Source: Bradyrhizobium jicamae (lineage in GTDB: Bacteria > Pseudomonadota > Alphaproteobacteria > Rhizobiales > Xanthobacteraceae). From it: 64,000 bases of DNA. How positions within the stretch are numbered: position 1 is the first letter of the stretch; the number at the start of each line of letters is the position of its first letter. The notes beneath the pieces are model-generated. The model was not told the origin of the DNA. It saw only the letters and a list, made by a program, of their open reading frames with translations, and searched no databases. The translations under genes and the position numbers were made by a program. The stretch covers positions 114,697-178,696 of the forward strand of contig NZ_LLXZ01000215.1 in NCBI RefSeq assembly GCF_001440395.1, written 5' to 3'. Positions 1-8,553 of the stretch are shown here, piece by piece.

Positions 1-60
1 TGACCGCCCTGGGACGAATCTGATGCGAGCGCGATAGGATTCAGCAGAACAGGACGCCCC

Positions 61-876
61 ATGGACCGAACCCAGCGCACGATGCAAACCGAATCCAACG
101 AAGTTCTTTATGATGTGGCGGACCATATCGCGGTTATTACGCTCAACGCACCGGAGCGCATGAATACGATTTCGGGTCCCATGCTGAATGACCTGACGCG
201 GCTCCTCGTCAGGGCAAACGAGGACCGCGACGTTCGTTGTGTGATCCTCACCGGGAACGGGCGCGCCTTTTGCGCCGGTCTGGATTTGCGGAAGGAGCGC
301 AGCGGTGACGGCCTCAGCGCGGCTTCCTCCGCGACTTCGCTTGATTTGCGCAATACGCCGCCGACCGTTCTGCAGGCGATGGACAAGCCGACGATTTGTG
401 CGGTGAACGGCGGCGCTGCGGGCTACGGCATGGACACGGCGCTCGGCTGCGACATTCGTATCATGGCTGAATCTGCGAAGCTGGCCGCGGCATTCGTCAA
501 ACGCGGTGTGGTACCGGAATCGGGAGGAACCTGGTTTCTGCCGCGGATGATCGGCTGGGCCAAGGCGTCGGAACTGATCTTTACCGGCCGCACGCTCTCA
601 GCACGGGAATCGCTCGCATGGGGCCTTGCCAATGAGGTCGTGCCGGACGCTGAGCTGATGGGACGGGCGCGCGAGATAGCACGCGAGATCGCTGCCAACG
701 CGCCACTGGCGGTTCAGGCCGCCAAGCGGATGATGCGAATGGGGCTCAACGAAACGTTCCCCGATCATGTGCACCATGTCTATCTGCAACTCCTGCCGCT
801 ATTCAAGACGCAGGACATGCAGGAGGGCATCAAGGCGTTCATGGAAAAGCGAGAACCGAAGTTCGAAGGACGGTGA
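61..876 (+). CDS. Enoyl-CoA hydratase/isomerase (crotonase) family protein
   Basis: A 271-residue soluble crotonase-fold protein, the usual length for the family. The oxyanion-hole segment AFCAGLDL and the second backbone segment GGAAGYGM are present. At the two positions that carry catalytic glutamates in true hydratases it has D (in GYGMDTAL) and F. It instead has an acidic residue in VVPESGGTW, a pattern I associate with PaaG/ECI-type double-bond isomerases. An isomerase acting on an acyl-CoA is therefore at least as likely as a hydratase. The ATG at 61 is preceded by an AGGA-like site; the later ATG at 82 has none. It stands alone ahead of a convergent alcohol dehydrogenase, so the substrate cannot be inferred from context. 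Confidence 0.88.
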   Translation: MDRTQRTMQTESNEVLYDVADHIAVITLNAPERMNTISGPMLNDLTRLLVRANEDRDVRCVILTGNGRAFCAGLDLRKERSGDGLSAASSATSLDLRNTPPTVLQAMDKPTICAVNGGAAGYGMDTALGCDIRIMAESAKLAAAFVKRGVVPESGGTWFLPRMIGWAKASELIFTGRTLSARESLAWGLANEVVPDAELMGRAREIAREIAANAPLAVQAAKRMMRMGLNETFPDHVHHVYLQLLPLFKTQDMQEGIKAFMEKREPKFEGR

Positions 877-892
877 GTGCTGTCGCTCCGTG

Positions 893-2046
893 CTATTCGG
901 CTGCCGTCCTCGTGATGGCGTCCGCCTTCCGATTGGTGACAACCACCTTGATCGCATCTTCGACGCGCTCGCGGGCATATCGCAGCGCGGTCGGCAGGTC
1001 GAGCAGCGGAAATGTGTGGGTGTGGATCTTCGTCGCGTCGAAGCGCTTTTCTGCCATCAGCGCCATGGCGCGGCGGGTGGCGCTGCGGCCTTCGCCGCGG
1101 ATTCCGTAGGCATAGATATTGTTCTTCACGAGATGTGCGAGATCCATCACGACCGGATCGTGTGGAAATGCGCGAGACATATTTTCCCGCCGCGATTGGT
1201 CATGTGAATGGCCTGGTTGATTGTCGCCTCGTTGCCGGCACATTCGACCACATAGTCTGCGCCGATGCCGCCGGTGAGTTGTTTGACAACCGCAACCGCG
1301 TCTTCGTCGTTGATATTGATGACGCGGTCGGCCCCGAGTTCGCGGCCGATCGCGAGCCGTTTATCGCGCGTTCCGGTCAGGATGACCGGGCTGGCGCCCA
1401 GCGCCTTTGCGACGGCCACTGCGAGTAGTCCGATCGGCCCCGGGCCGATCACCACGACGCTCTCACCGGCAACCAATCCCCCCAACTCTGTCAGCCCGTA
1501 CATCGAGGTGCCTGCGGTAACCACCAGCGTTGCCTCGGCATCGCTCATGGTATCGGGCACCCGCGCCAGCGTGTTGATGTGATTGATGGCGTATTCGGCA
1601 AAGCCGCCGTCCGTCGTGAAGCCGTTCGCGCGATGGCCCTTGTCCGGCTTCCCGTAGTTCAGGCATGACGTGTACATGCCCTGGCGGCAGCGCTTGCACT
1701 GGCCGCAGCCGGCGTGGATCTCCACGCTGATCCGCTCCCCAATCTGGAATTCGTCGACGTCGGGTCCGAGCGCGGCGACGGTCCCCATGTACTCATGCCC
1801 AGGCGTGAAATTCTTGTTGAAGGGCAGACCACCCTGGATGCTCGCCGGCGAGCCGGAATGAATGATTTCGAGGTCGGTGGCACATATCGCAACGGCATCA
1901 ATCCGGACCAGCACTTCGGCGTGCGCGGGAACGGGTACCGGCTTTTCCCGCAGCTCAAGTTGATCCGGATCGCCCAATACCCAGGCTGTCATCCGATCGG
2001 GAATGGGAAAGTCCGGCGAGGTTTTCACGCCTGAAGGTTGATACAT
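893..2046 (-). pseudogene. Zinc-dependent alcohol dehydrogenase, interrupted by one frameshift
   Basis: A medium-chain zinc alcohol dehydrogenase of about 380 residues, oxidising an alcohol with NAD(P). The first frame carries C55 and GHE (83-85) for catalytic zinc, four structural-zinc cysteines (114, 117, 120, 128) and the Rossmann motif GPGPIG (201-206). The reading frame breaks near 1169-1173 after GGKICLA. The C-terminal third continues in another frame from AFPHDPVV to the stop at 893. Inserting one G there (GCG-CA to GCG-GCA) restores one open frame, so this could be a sequencing error or a genuine recent pseudogene. The start at 2046 is chosen over a GTG at 2064 because GAGGAG lies 6-8 bases upstream. 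It is divergent from the ABC importer starting at 2228. Confidence 0.85.
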
Positions 2047-2227
2047 GAGCGTCTCCTCTCTCACCGGATGCTACCGGAAATCTCCAGCCGGCGAAATTGC
2101 CGGATCGCGACAACGCGGTCCTACGTTTGCTGCATAGCAAAACGCTTCGTCGCAAAACCTTCATACGCGGCCTATACTTGCTGCCCGGTTGGTGTTGAAA
2201 TCCTCATCTTTGAAGCCGGAGTGATCC

Positions 2228-3235
2228 ATGAAGACCGTTCGCTTTGTTCTTGCCTTGCTGTCGCTGTCGCTGATCGCGCCCGTGCAGTCCGCCAAAGCGG
2301 CCGACGTCATTTGCTACAATTGTCCGCCGGAATGGGCGGACTGGGCTTCCATGCTCAAGGCGATCAAGGCCGACCTCAACTACGATATCCCGCACGACAA
2401 CAAGAATTCCGGCCAGGCGCTGGCGCAGATTCTCGCCGAGAAAAACAACCCGGTCGGCGATATCGGCTATTTCGGCGTCACCTTCGGCATGAAGGCCAAG
2501 GCGCAGGACGCACTCGAGCCCTACAAGCCGGCTAAATCGGATCAGGTCTCCGCCGGCCTGAAGGATGCCGATGGTTACTGGACCACGATTCATTCCGGCA
2601 CGCTGGGCCTGTTCGTGAACAAGGACGCGCTCGGCGGCAAGCCGGTACCGGCCTGTTGGAAGGATCTCCTGAAGCCCGATTACAAGGGCATGGTCGGCTA
2701 TCTCGATCCGTCGTCGGCTGCGGTCGGCTATGTCGGCGCGGTCGCGATCAATTTGGCGCTCGGGGGGTCCGAAGCAAACTTCGATCCTGCCATCAACTTC
2801 TTCAAGGATCTGCGCAAGAACGATCCGATCGTTCCCAAGCAGACTTCCTATGCCCGCGTCGTCTCCGGCGAGATGCCTATCCTCTTCGACTATGATTTCA
2901 ACGCCTATCGCGCGAAATACTCGGAGAAGGGAAACTTTGAGTTCGTGATCCCCTGCGAGGGATCGGTGGTGTTTCCGTATGTCGTCGGCCTCGTCAAGAA
3001 CGCGCCCAACAAGGAGAAGGCCAAGAAGGTGCTGGACTATCTCCTGTCCGACAAGGGCCAGGCGATCTGGACCAACGCCTATCTCCGACCGGCGCGACCG
3101 ATCGAGCTGCCCGAAGCCGTAAAGAAGAAGTTCCTGCCTGACAGCGATTACGCGCGCGCGAAGAATGTCGACTGGGGACAGATGGAAAACGTGCAAAAAG
3201 GCTTCGTCGACCGCTATCTCGCTGAGGTTCGCTAA
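2228..3235 (+). CDS. ABC transporter periplasmic substrate-binding protein (family 1, PotD/FbpA-like)
   Basis: A 335-residue exported solute receptor. A Sec signal peptide (MKTVRF, a hydrophobic stretch, cleavage near AKA-AD at about 24) is followed by a type II periplasmic-binding fold like those of polyamine, iron and phosphonate importers. It is the first gene of a co-directional unit with two permeases and an ATPase, so it should deliver ligand to that complex. The phosphodiesterase at the end of the unit hints at a phosphodiester or organophosphate ligand, which is inference only. The start ATG has a GGAGTG site about 4 bases upstream. The 163-bp gap to the divergent alcohol dehydrogenase must hold the promoter, but I cannot place its elements. 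Confidence 0.9.
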   Translation: MKTVRFVLALLSLSLIAPVQSAKAADVICYNCPPEWADWASMLKAIKADLNYDIPHDNKNSGQALAQILAEKNNPVGDIGYFGVTFGMKAKAQDALEPYKPAKSDQVSAGLKDADGYWTTIHSGTLGLFVNKDALGGKPVPACWKDLLKPDYKGMVGYLDPSSAAVGYVGAVAINLALGGSEANFDPAINFFKDLRKNDPIVPKQTSYARVVSGEMPILFDYDFNAYRAKYSEKGNFEFVIPCEGSVVFPYVVGLVKNAPNKEKAKKVLDYLLSDKGQAIWTNAYLRPARPIELPEAVKKKFLPDSDYARAKNVDWGQMENVQKGFVDRYLAEVR

Positions 3236-3272
3236 GGCAATATGGCGCCTCTCGCCGGGGCGCTGACTTCTG

Positions 3273-4088
3273 ATGTCACATAGGTCCTTTGTCTGGTTAT
3301 GCCTGCTGCCGCTTGCGGTAGTGACAGCGGCATTTTTCCTGTTGCCCATGGTGCGGCTGGTCGTAACCGGGGCAGGGGGACCGCAGGGGCTCGCGGGATA
3401 TCTCGCGATCCTGGTCGAGCCGCGTTACCGCGCGACCCTCGTCAACACGGTCCTGCTCGCCACCGCGACCACCATCGTAACCCTGGTCGTGGCGACGATC
3501 GCCGGGATGTTCCTGCAGCGGCATCGTTTCCCCGGCCGCGCCGTTCTGATTGCGATGCTGACCTTTCCGCTGGCGTTTCCCGGCGTCGTGGTCGGCTTCA
3601 TGATCATTCTCCTCGCCGGCCGACAGGGGTTGATCGGCGATTTCTCCAACCGCCTGTTCGGTGAAAAGCTGGTCTTTGCCTATTCGATCTACGGCCTGTT
3701 TCTCGGTTATCTCTATTTCTCCATCCCGCGCGTCATTCTCACGGTCATGGCAGCGGTGCAGAAGCTCGATGTCGGCCTGGAGGAAGCCGCGCGTTCGCTC
3801 GGCGCGGGCCCGTGGGCGGTGCAGCGCGACGTCGTTCTGCCGGCGCTGGCGCCAGCCTTCGTCGCCTCCGGTGCGATTGCGTTTGCGACCGCGATGGGCG
3901 CGTTCGGTACGGCGTTCACGCTGGCGACCAATATCGACGTGCTGCCGATGCTGATCTATACCGAGTTCACGCTGGCTGCGAATTTGTCGATTTCGGCCGC
4001 GCTGTCGGTCGGTCTTGGCATCATCACCTGGTTCATTCTTGCGCTTGCCCGTTCCTTCAGCGGAAGCGCCGTCGCGGCTGCCGGATGA
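3273..4088 (+). CDS. ABC transporter permease, first of two
   Basis: A 271-residue inner-membrane permease with about six hydrophobic segments, the standard size for binding-protein-dependent (CysT/PotB-type) permeases. The cytoplasmic EAA loop that docks on the ATPase is visible as EEAARSLGAGPWAV around residues 170-185. It follows the binding-protein gene by 37 bp and is followed after 4 bp by the second permease, so the two probably form a heterodimeric channel. The ligand specificity is unknown. Confidence 0.9.
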   Translation: MSHRSFVWLCLLPLAVVTAAFFLLPMVRLVVTGAGGPQGLAGYLAILVEPRYRATLVNTVLLATATTIVTLVVATIAGMFLQRHRFPGRAVLIAMLTFPLAFPGVVVGFMIILLAGRQGLIGDFSNRLFGEKLVFAYSIYGLFLGYLYFSIPRVILTVMAAVQKLDVGLEEAARSLGAGPWAVQRDVVLPALAPAFVASGAIAFATAMGAFGTAFTLATNIDVLPMLIYTEFTLAANLSISAALSVGLGIITWFILALARSFSGSAVAAAG

Positions 4089-4092
4089 AATC

Positions 4093-4878
4093 ATGCGCGA
4101 CCGCCTGATCTTCACCGGCCAACTCGTCTTCACGCTGCTGGTCGCCTCCTTTCTGGTGGTGCCCGCGATCCTGTCGATCTCCGCCGGCGTCACGGTGAAC
4201 TACTTTCGCGGTATCCAGTCCGGTGTGACCCTGCAATGGGTGATGCAGGTGTGGGAGCTTTATGCCGGCACCATCCTGCTGTCGTTTCTGATCGCCTTTG
4301 CGACCCTTGCCGTGACGCTCGCTGTCGGCGTTCCAGCCGCCTATGCCCTGCATGTGCGGGGAGGGCGGCTGTCTCGGATCGTCGAGGAAATTATCACCCT
4401 GCCGTTGGCGATTCCAGGCCTTGCCATCGCACTGGCACTGCTCCTGACTTACGGAGGCTTTGGCAATTTTCGCCGCTCCTGGTTGTTCATTCTCGTAGGC
4501 CACGTCATCTTCACCATGCCCTTCATGGTGCGATCGGTCATGGCTGTCTTCGCGACCGTTGACATCAAAACGCTGGATGAGGGCGCGGCATCGCTTGGCG
4601 CATCGCCGTGGCGGCGCTTCCGCGACGTGATTGTGCCCAATGCTCTGCCCGGAATATTGGCGGGCAGCCTGATGGTGGTGACGCTGTCGCTCGGCGAGTT
4701 CAACCTGACCTGGATGCTGCATACGCCCTTGACCAAGACGTTGCCGATCGGGCTTGCCGACAGCTATGCCTCGATGCGGCTTGAGGTCGCTTCCGCCTAT
4801 ACACTGATCTTCTTCGTGATGATCATTCCGCTGCTGGTTGCGATGCAGTTGTTCGCCGAGAAGGATTTGAAGAAATGA
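4093..4878 (+). CDS. ABC transporter permease, second of two
   Basis: A 261-residue polytopic permease (PotC-like). The EAA loop reads DEGAASLGASPWRRFRDV. The start is set at the ATG at 4093 (MRDRLIF), 4 bp after the previous stop; an upstream in-frame ATG at 4015 lies inside the first permease and gives an extra non-homologous N-terminus. The stop overlaps the ATPase start in an ATGA, implying translational coupling. Together with the preceding permease it forms the membrane part of the importer. Confidence 0.9.
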   Translation: MRDRLIFTGQLVFTLLVASFLVVPAILSISAGVTVNYFRGIQSGVTLQWVMQVWELYAGTILLSFLIAFATLAVTLAVGVPAAYALHVRGGRLSRIVEEIITLPLAIPGLAIALALLLTYGGFGNFRRSWLFILVGHVIFTMPFMVRSVMAVFATVDIKTLDEGAASLGASPWRRFRDVIVPNALPGILAGSLMVVTLSLGEFNLTWMLHTPLTKTLPIGLADSYASMRLEVASAYTLIFFVMIIPLLVAMQLFAEKDLKK

Positions 4879-5936
4879 GTGCGGAGGCCGGACACGGCGC
4901 CTCGGTGCGTATCGAGGCCTGCGGCAAGACGTTTGTCGACGGAACGCGCGCGCTCGAACCTGCAACGCTCGACATCGCCCGTGGCGAAACGCTGGTGCTG
5001 CTCGGCCCCTCCGGCTGCGGCAAGACCACCATGTTGCGTATCATCGCGGGGCTCGAAGCGCCCGATCCCGGCGGCAGGGTGCTGTTCGATAGCAAGGATA
5101 TGACGGCGGTGCCGATCGAGCGGCGCAATGTCGGCATGGTGTTTCAGTCCTACGCGCTTTTCCCCAACATGACCGTGGCAGACAATATCGGCTATGGCTT
5201 GAAGATTCGCGGGATGCCGGACAAGGAGCGAGCGGCACGCGTTGCCGAACTGGTGGCGCTGACCAACATTTCCGGCCTTGAGAACCGCCGCATTGACCAG
5301 CTTTCCGGTGGCCAGCGTCAGCGCGTGGCGCTGGCGCGTGCGGTCGCGATCCGGCCAGGTATCCTGTTGCTGGACGAGCCTTTGACCGCGCTCGATGCTG
5401 CGTTGCGCGACCGGCTGCGCGGAGAGTTGAATCGCTTGCTGCGCGCGCTGGGTATCACGACGATTTACGTGACGCATGATCAGTCCGAGGCCATGGAACT
5501 CGGCGATCGCGTTGTCGTCATGCAGAAGGGAACGATTGCCCAGATCGGCACGCCGCGCGAAATCTACTTCACGCCGCGAAGTCGCTTCGTCGCCGAATTC
5601 ATCGGTGCCGCGAATATCGTCGAGGCGGCCATCGAGGACGGTCATCTCGTGTTACCAGGCGGGCGGCAGCCGGTTCACTGCGATGGTGACATGTCGGCGG
5701 CCGTTGCGATGATCCGCCCGGAAACCATCCGCGTGGCGGCGGCCAAAGATGCGTCGCTCTCGGGCACGATCGACAGCGTCAGTTTCATCGGTGACAGGCA
5801 AAGGCTGGTCGTCAGCGGCGCGTCCAACAGGTTGCTCACGGTCGACGCACCGAATACGGTTCAAGCTAGGCCGGGTGAACGGATCGGACTATCGATTTCG
5901 CCGGATGCTGTCCGTCTGCTGCCGCCCGAGTACTGA
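4875..5936 (+). CDS. ABC transporter ATP-binding protein (PotA/FbpC type)
   Basis: A 353-residue ATPase energising the importer. All nucleotide-binding motifs are intact: Walker A GPSGCGKTT, Q-loop VFQSYALFPN, signature LSGGQRQRV, Walker B ILLLDEPLTALD and the switch histidine in VTHDQSEAM. The C-terminal 110 residues match the TOBE-type regulatory domain of the spermidine/iron/maltose class. The start ATG overlaps the preceding permease stop. The next gene begins 8 bp downstream, so the phosphodiesterase is very likely co-transcribed. Confidence 0.95.
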   Translation: MSAEAGHGASVRIEACGKTFVDGTRALEPATLDIARGETLVLLGPSGCGKTTMLRIIAGLEAPDPGGRVLFDSKDMTAVPIERRNVGMVFQSYALFPNMTVADNIGYGLKIRGMPDKERAARVAELVALTNISGLENRRIDQLSGGQRQRVALARAVAIRPGILLLDEPLTALDAALRDRLRGELNRLLRALGITTIYVTHDQSEAMELGDRVVVMQKGTIAQIGTPREIYFTPRSRFVAEFIGAANIVEAAIEDGHLVLPGGRQPVHCDGDMSAAVAMIRPETIRVAAAKDASLSGTIDSVSFIGDRQRLVVSGASNRLLTVDAPNTVQARPGERIGLSISPDAVRLLPPEY

Positions 5937-5944
5937 GAAGGCCG

Positions 5945-6784
5945 ATGTCGCCACAGCCGATTCATATTGTCCAGATTTCCGACCTGCATATCAAGCCGCC
6001 GGGATCGCTCGCCTATGGCCGAGTGGATACGGCAAAGGCGCTCGAACGCTGTGTCGCCGCCCTGAACGAGTTCGAGCCAGCACCCGATTTCGTCGTGATT
6101 TCCGGCGATCTGGCTGATACGCCGACGGCAGAGGAATATCAGTACCTCGAGCGGCTGCTGGCGCCGCTCAAACTTCCATTCGCAGCTATCCCCGGCAATC
6201 ACGATTCGCGCGAGTTGATGCGCGCGGCGTTCCCTTCCGCTTCGTACGCCTTCGTATCCGGACCACTCAACCAGAAGATCGAAGTGGCGGGGCTCGATCT
6301 GCTGTTGCTGGATTCAAGCGTAGACCGCAAGCCGCATGGTGAACTCGAAGAGGCAACACTGCAATGGCTTGACGCGACCCTGGCTTCGTCGCCCGACCGG
6401 CCGGCCCTGCTGTTTCTGCACCACCCGCCGTTCAAGGCAGGCATTTGGCACATGGACCGCCAGAATCTCCTCAACGCAAGCGACCTCGCGCCGATCGTGC
6501 GCCGCCATGCGCGCGTGCAACTGATCGCAACCGGGCATGTGCACCGCGCGGCGCTGACCATGTTTGCGGGCGTGCCGACTACAATCTGTCCGGCTCCGAA
6601 TCATGCGGTCGACCTTGATCTTGGCGAGCTGCGCGAGCCTTCCTTCAAGGTCGAGCCGCCGGCCTTCCATCTCCACAGCTGGTTTCCAGGTGAGGAGGGC
6701 GGCGCTATCGTCACCCACCAGGTCCCGATCGGGAGTTTCGACGGTCCGCATCCGTTTTTTGGGGCTGATGGAAAGTTGCTTTAG
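5945..6784 (+). CDS. Calcineurin-like metallophosphodiesterase (GpdQ/CpdA-like)
   Basis: A 279-residue cytoplasmic metallophosphoesterase. The binuclear metal ligands are all present in order: D-L-H in SDLHI (residues 13-15), GD in VISGDLAD, GNHD, HH in LHHPP, and GHVH. This set is typical of class III cyclic-nucleotide or glycerophosphodiester phosphodiesterases. There is no signal peptide, so it acts on imported or internal substrate. Its position 8 bp after an ABC ATPase suggests it cleaves the phosphodiester brought in by that transporter. That link is inference; a cAMP phosphodiesterase role is the alternative. Confidence 0.88.
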   Translation: MSPQPIHIVQISDLHIKPPGSLAYGRVDTAKALERCVAALNEFEPAPDFVVISGDLADTPTAEEYQYLERLLAPLKLPFAAIPGNHDSRELMRAAFPSASYAFVSGPLNQKIEVAGLDLLLLDSSVDRKPHGELEEATLQWLDATLASSPDRPALLFLHHPPFKAGIWHMDRQNLLNASDLAPIVRRHARVQLIATGHVHRAALTMFAGVPTTICPAPNHAVDLDLGELREPSFKVEPPAFHLHSWFPGEEGGAIVTHQVPIGSFDGPHPFFGADGKLL

Positions 6785-6920
6785 CTCCTGCGTCTTGCCG
6801 GCTGGGCCATTTCGCTTCTGGGCCGATTGCAAAACGAGGCGTTCGCGCGCACACTTTCCCCCAAGAAAATCGCGGCTTCGATTATGCAAATTCGCCGCGG
6901 ATAAGGTTTGGGGGACACAA

Positions 6921-7889
6921 ATGCGTTTGATCCATTTTCTGATTCCAGCGCTCGCGCTGTTTTCGAGCCACCAGGCGATCGCTCAAGCGAACTATCCGGA
7001 CCGCCCGATCAAGATGATCGTGCCGCTCGCCGCGGCGAGCGCGGTCGATGTCGCTGCGCGGATTGTGACCCAGAAAATGGCCGACAATATGGGTCAGCAA
7101 ATCGTGATCCTGAATCAGCCCGGTGCATCAGGGTTGATTGGCGCGGAGGCCGTCGCTCGGGCTGAACCGGATGGCTATACGATCGGCGGGTTCAACGACA
7201 GCATCATGACCATGGTGCCGAACCTTCAGTCCAAGATGCGCTGGGATATTCTGAAGGACTTTGAACCGGTGTCGTTGGTCGCGACGGTGGAGTGGGGGCT
7301 GATTGCCAACAATCAGTCCAGCTTCAAGAGTGCAGCGGATCTGATCGCGGCTGCGAAGGCGGCGCCCGGCAAGATCGATTATGGCTCCGGTGGACCGGGA
7401 AGCCCGCAGCATCTGGCGATGGCGATGTTCGCGTCGGCTGCCGGCATCTCGTTGACGCATGTGCCTTACAAAGGGGCCACCCAGGCTGCAACCGACATTG
7501 CCGCAGGCCAGATTCCCGTCGGTTTCCAGGGGCTCGGCACCGTCGCAACGCTGGTGCGCGGCGGCCAGCTCAAGCTGATCGGGGTAACCACCGAAAAGAG
7601 ATTGGCGCAATTCCCCGACGTGCCGACCGTCTCGGAATCTGGTTTGCCCGGCTTCTTCTTCAATTCATGGTTTGCGATTCTTGCCCCTGCTGGCACCCCG
7701 AAGAATATTATTGCCCGGCTGAACGCCGAGGTGCTGAAGGCCGTCGTTGATCAGGATGTGCGCCGGAAGCTTGAAGAGCTGGGATTCGCGGTGCGCGGCA
7801 GTTCAGCCGAGGAGCTGCGCGCCATGACGCGCGATCAACTCGCGAAGTATGAGCGCGTGATCAAGGAAACGGGAATCGCCAAGGAATAG
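6921..7889 (+). CDS. Bug/TctC-family tripartite tricarboxylate transporter receptor
   Basis: A 322-residue periplasmic binding protein of the Bug (TctC) family. It has a signal peptide ending near AIAQA, then the family opening YPDRPIKMIVP and the characteristic VAARIV helix start. The usual PGG-x-x-D loop is altered to AAASAVD. The start ATG at 6921 follows GGGGGACACAA; in-frame sequence upstream back to 6564 is not homologous. No TctA/TctB genes lie beside it, which is common for the many orphan Bug proteins in these genomes. The ligand (usually a carboxylate) is not predictable. Confidence 0.9.
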   Translation: MRLIHFLIPALALFSSHQAIAQANYPDRPIKMIVPLAAASAVDVAARIVTQKMADNMGQQIVILNQPGASGLIGAEAVARAEPDGYTIGGFNDSIMTMVPNLQSKMRWDILKDFEPVSLVATVEWGLIANNQSSFKSAADLIAAAKAAPGKIDYGSGGPGSPQHLAMAMFASAAGISLTHVPYKGATQAATDIAAGQIPVGFQGLGTVATLVRGGQLKLIGVTTEKRLAQFPDVPTVSESGLPGFFFNSWFAILAPAGTPKNIIARLNAEVLKAVVDQDVRRKLEELGFAVRGSSAEELRAMTRDQLAKYERVIKETGIAKE

Positions 7890-7933
7890 CCGCCGGCGCA
7901 TGGTGCGACAGGCGCCAGCAGCCAGTCTCGTAA

Positions 7934-8206
7934 TCAATAGCAGGCGTAACGGCGTCCGCCGCGGCCGACATAGTAATCAGCGCCCATCGCACAGGGACTG
8001 ACCCCCCACGCATAAGCTCCGCGAATCTGGTTGCGCCGCTGGTAGTCGCCGGTATAGGGGCTGTTGGCTCCCTTGTTCTGGCAGTTAGCGTTCGGATAGA
8101 ACTGCGCGCAGTAGCCGGGATTGTAGACGACCTCCTGCGCGGCAGCTGGCGCTGCGACCGCAGCGGATAAGAGGGCGGCAACGCCCAGCAAAGCAAATTT
8201 GGTCAT
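7934..8206 (-). CDS. Small exported cysteine-containing protein of unknown function
   Basis: A 90-residue protein with a clear signal peptide (MTKFALLGVAALL, cleavage near AAAQE). The mature part is about 65 residues, rich in Tyr, Asn, Arg and Gly, with four cysteines (CAQF, NCQN, PCAMG, final ACY). The pattern suggests disulfides and resembles small Bradyrhizobium secreted proteins without known function. The start at 8206 is supported by TAAGGAG upstream. It is monocistronic and convergent with the Bug gene. I do not recognise a specific family. Confidence 0.75.
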   Translation of the reverse strand: MTKFALLGVAALLSAAVAAPAAAQEVVYNPGYCAQFYPNANCQNKGANSPYTGDYQRRNQIRGAYAWGVSPCAMGADYYVGRGGRRYACY

Positions 8207-8553
8207 GGATATTCTCCTTAAAAGACAGATCAAAGGGCGCCGGCTCAGGCCTATTCGGTCCCGTGCGCGGGCGGGTACAACGGTCAATCTGAGCCGTTAG
8301 TGCCGCGCATGGAGGAAAGGTTCAGGGAGCCATGTGCGACATGGCGGGTTGTCCGGCATCCCCTAGTTGCATGGCATGTTATCTGCTAGGAGAACCCCGG
8401 TTATGTTTGAATCAATTGTCTTCAGATCCCTCCGAGATCCAGTGCACCATGGCTTGCCCGTCCGAACGCCCACCGATCCCGACTGCCGACGTAAAGGCTT
8501 GTTCGCCAACGATCTTTCGCTAGTCTGAACAAGGTGGATGGAGGAAGCTGAGG

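Noticed and set aside
2204..3349. 381-residue minus-strand open frame
   Set aside because: Antisense to the ABC binding protein, which has a signal peptide and ribosome site.
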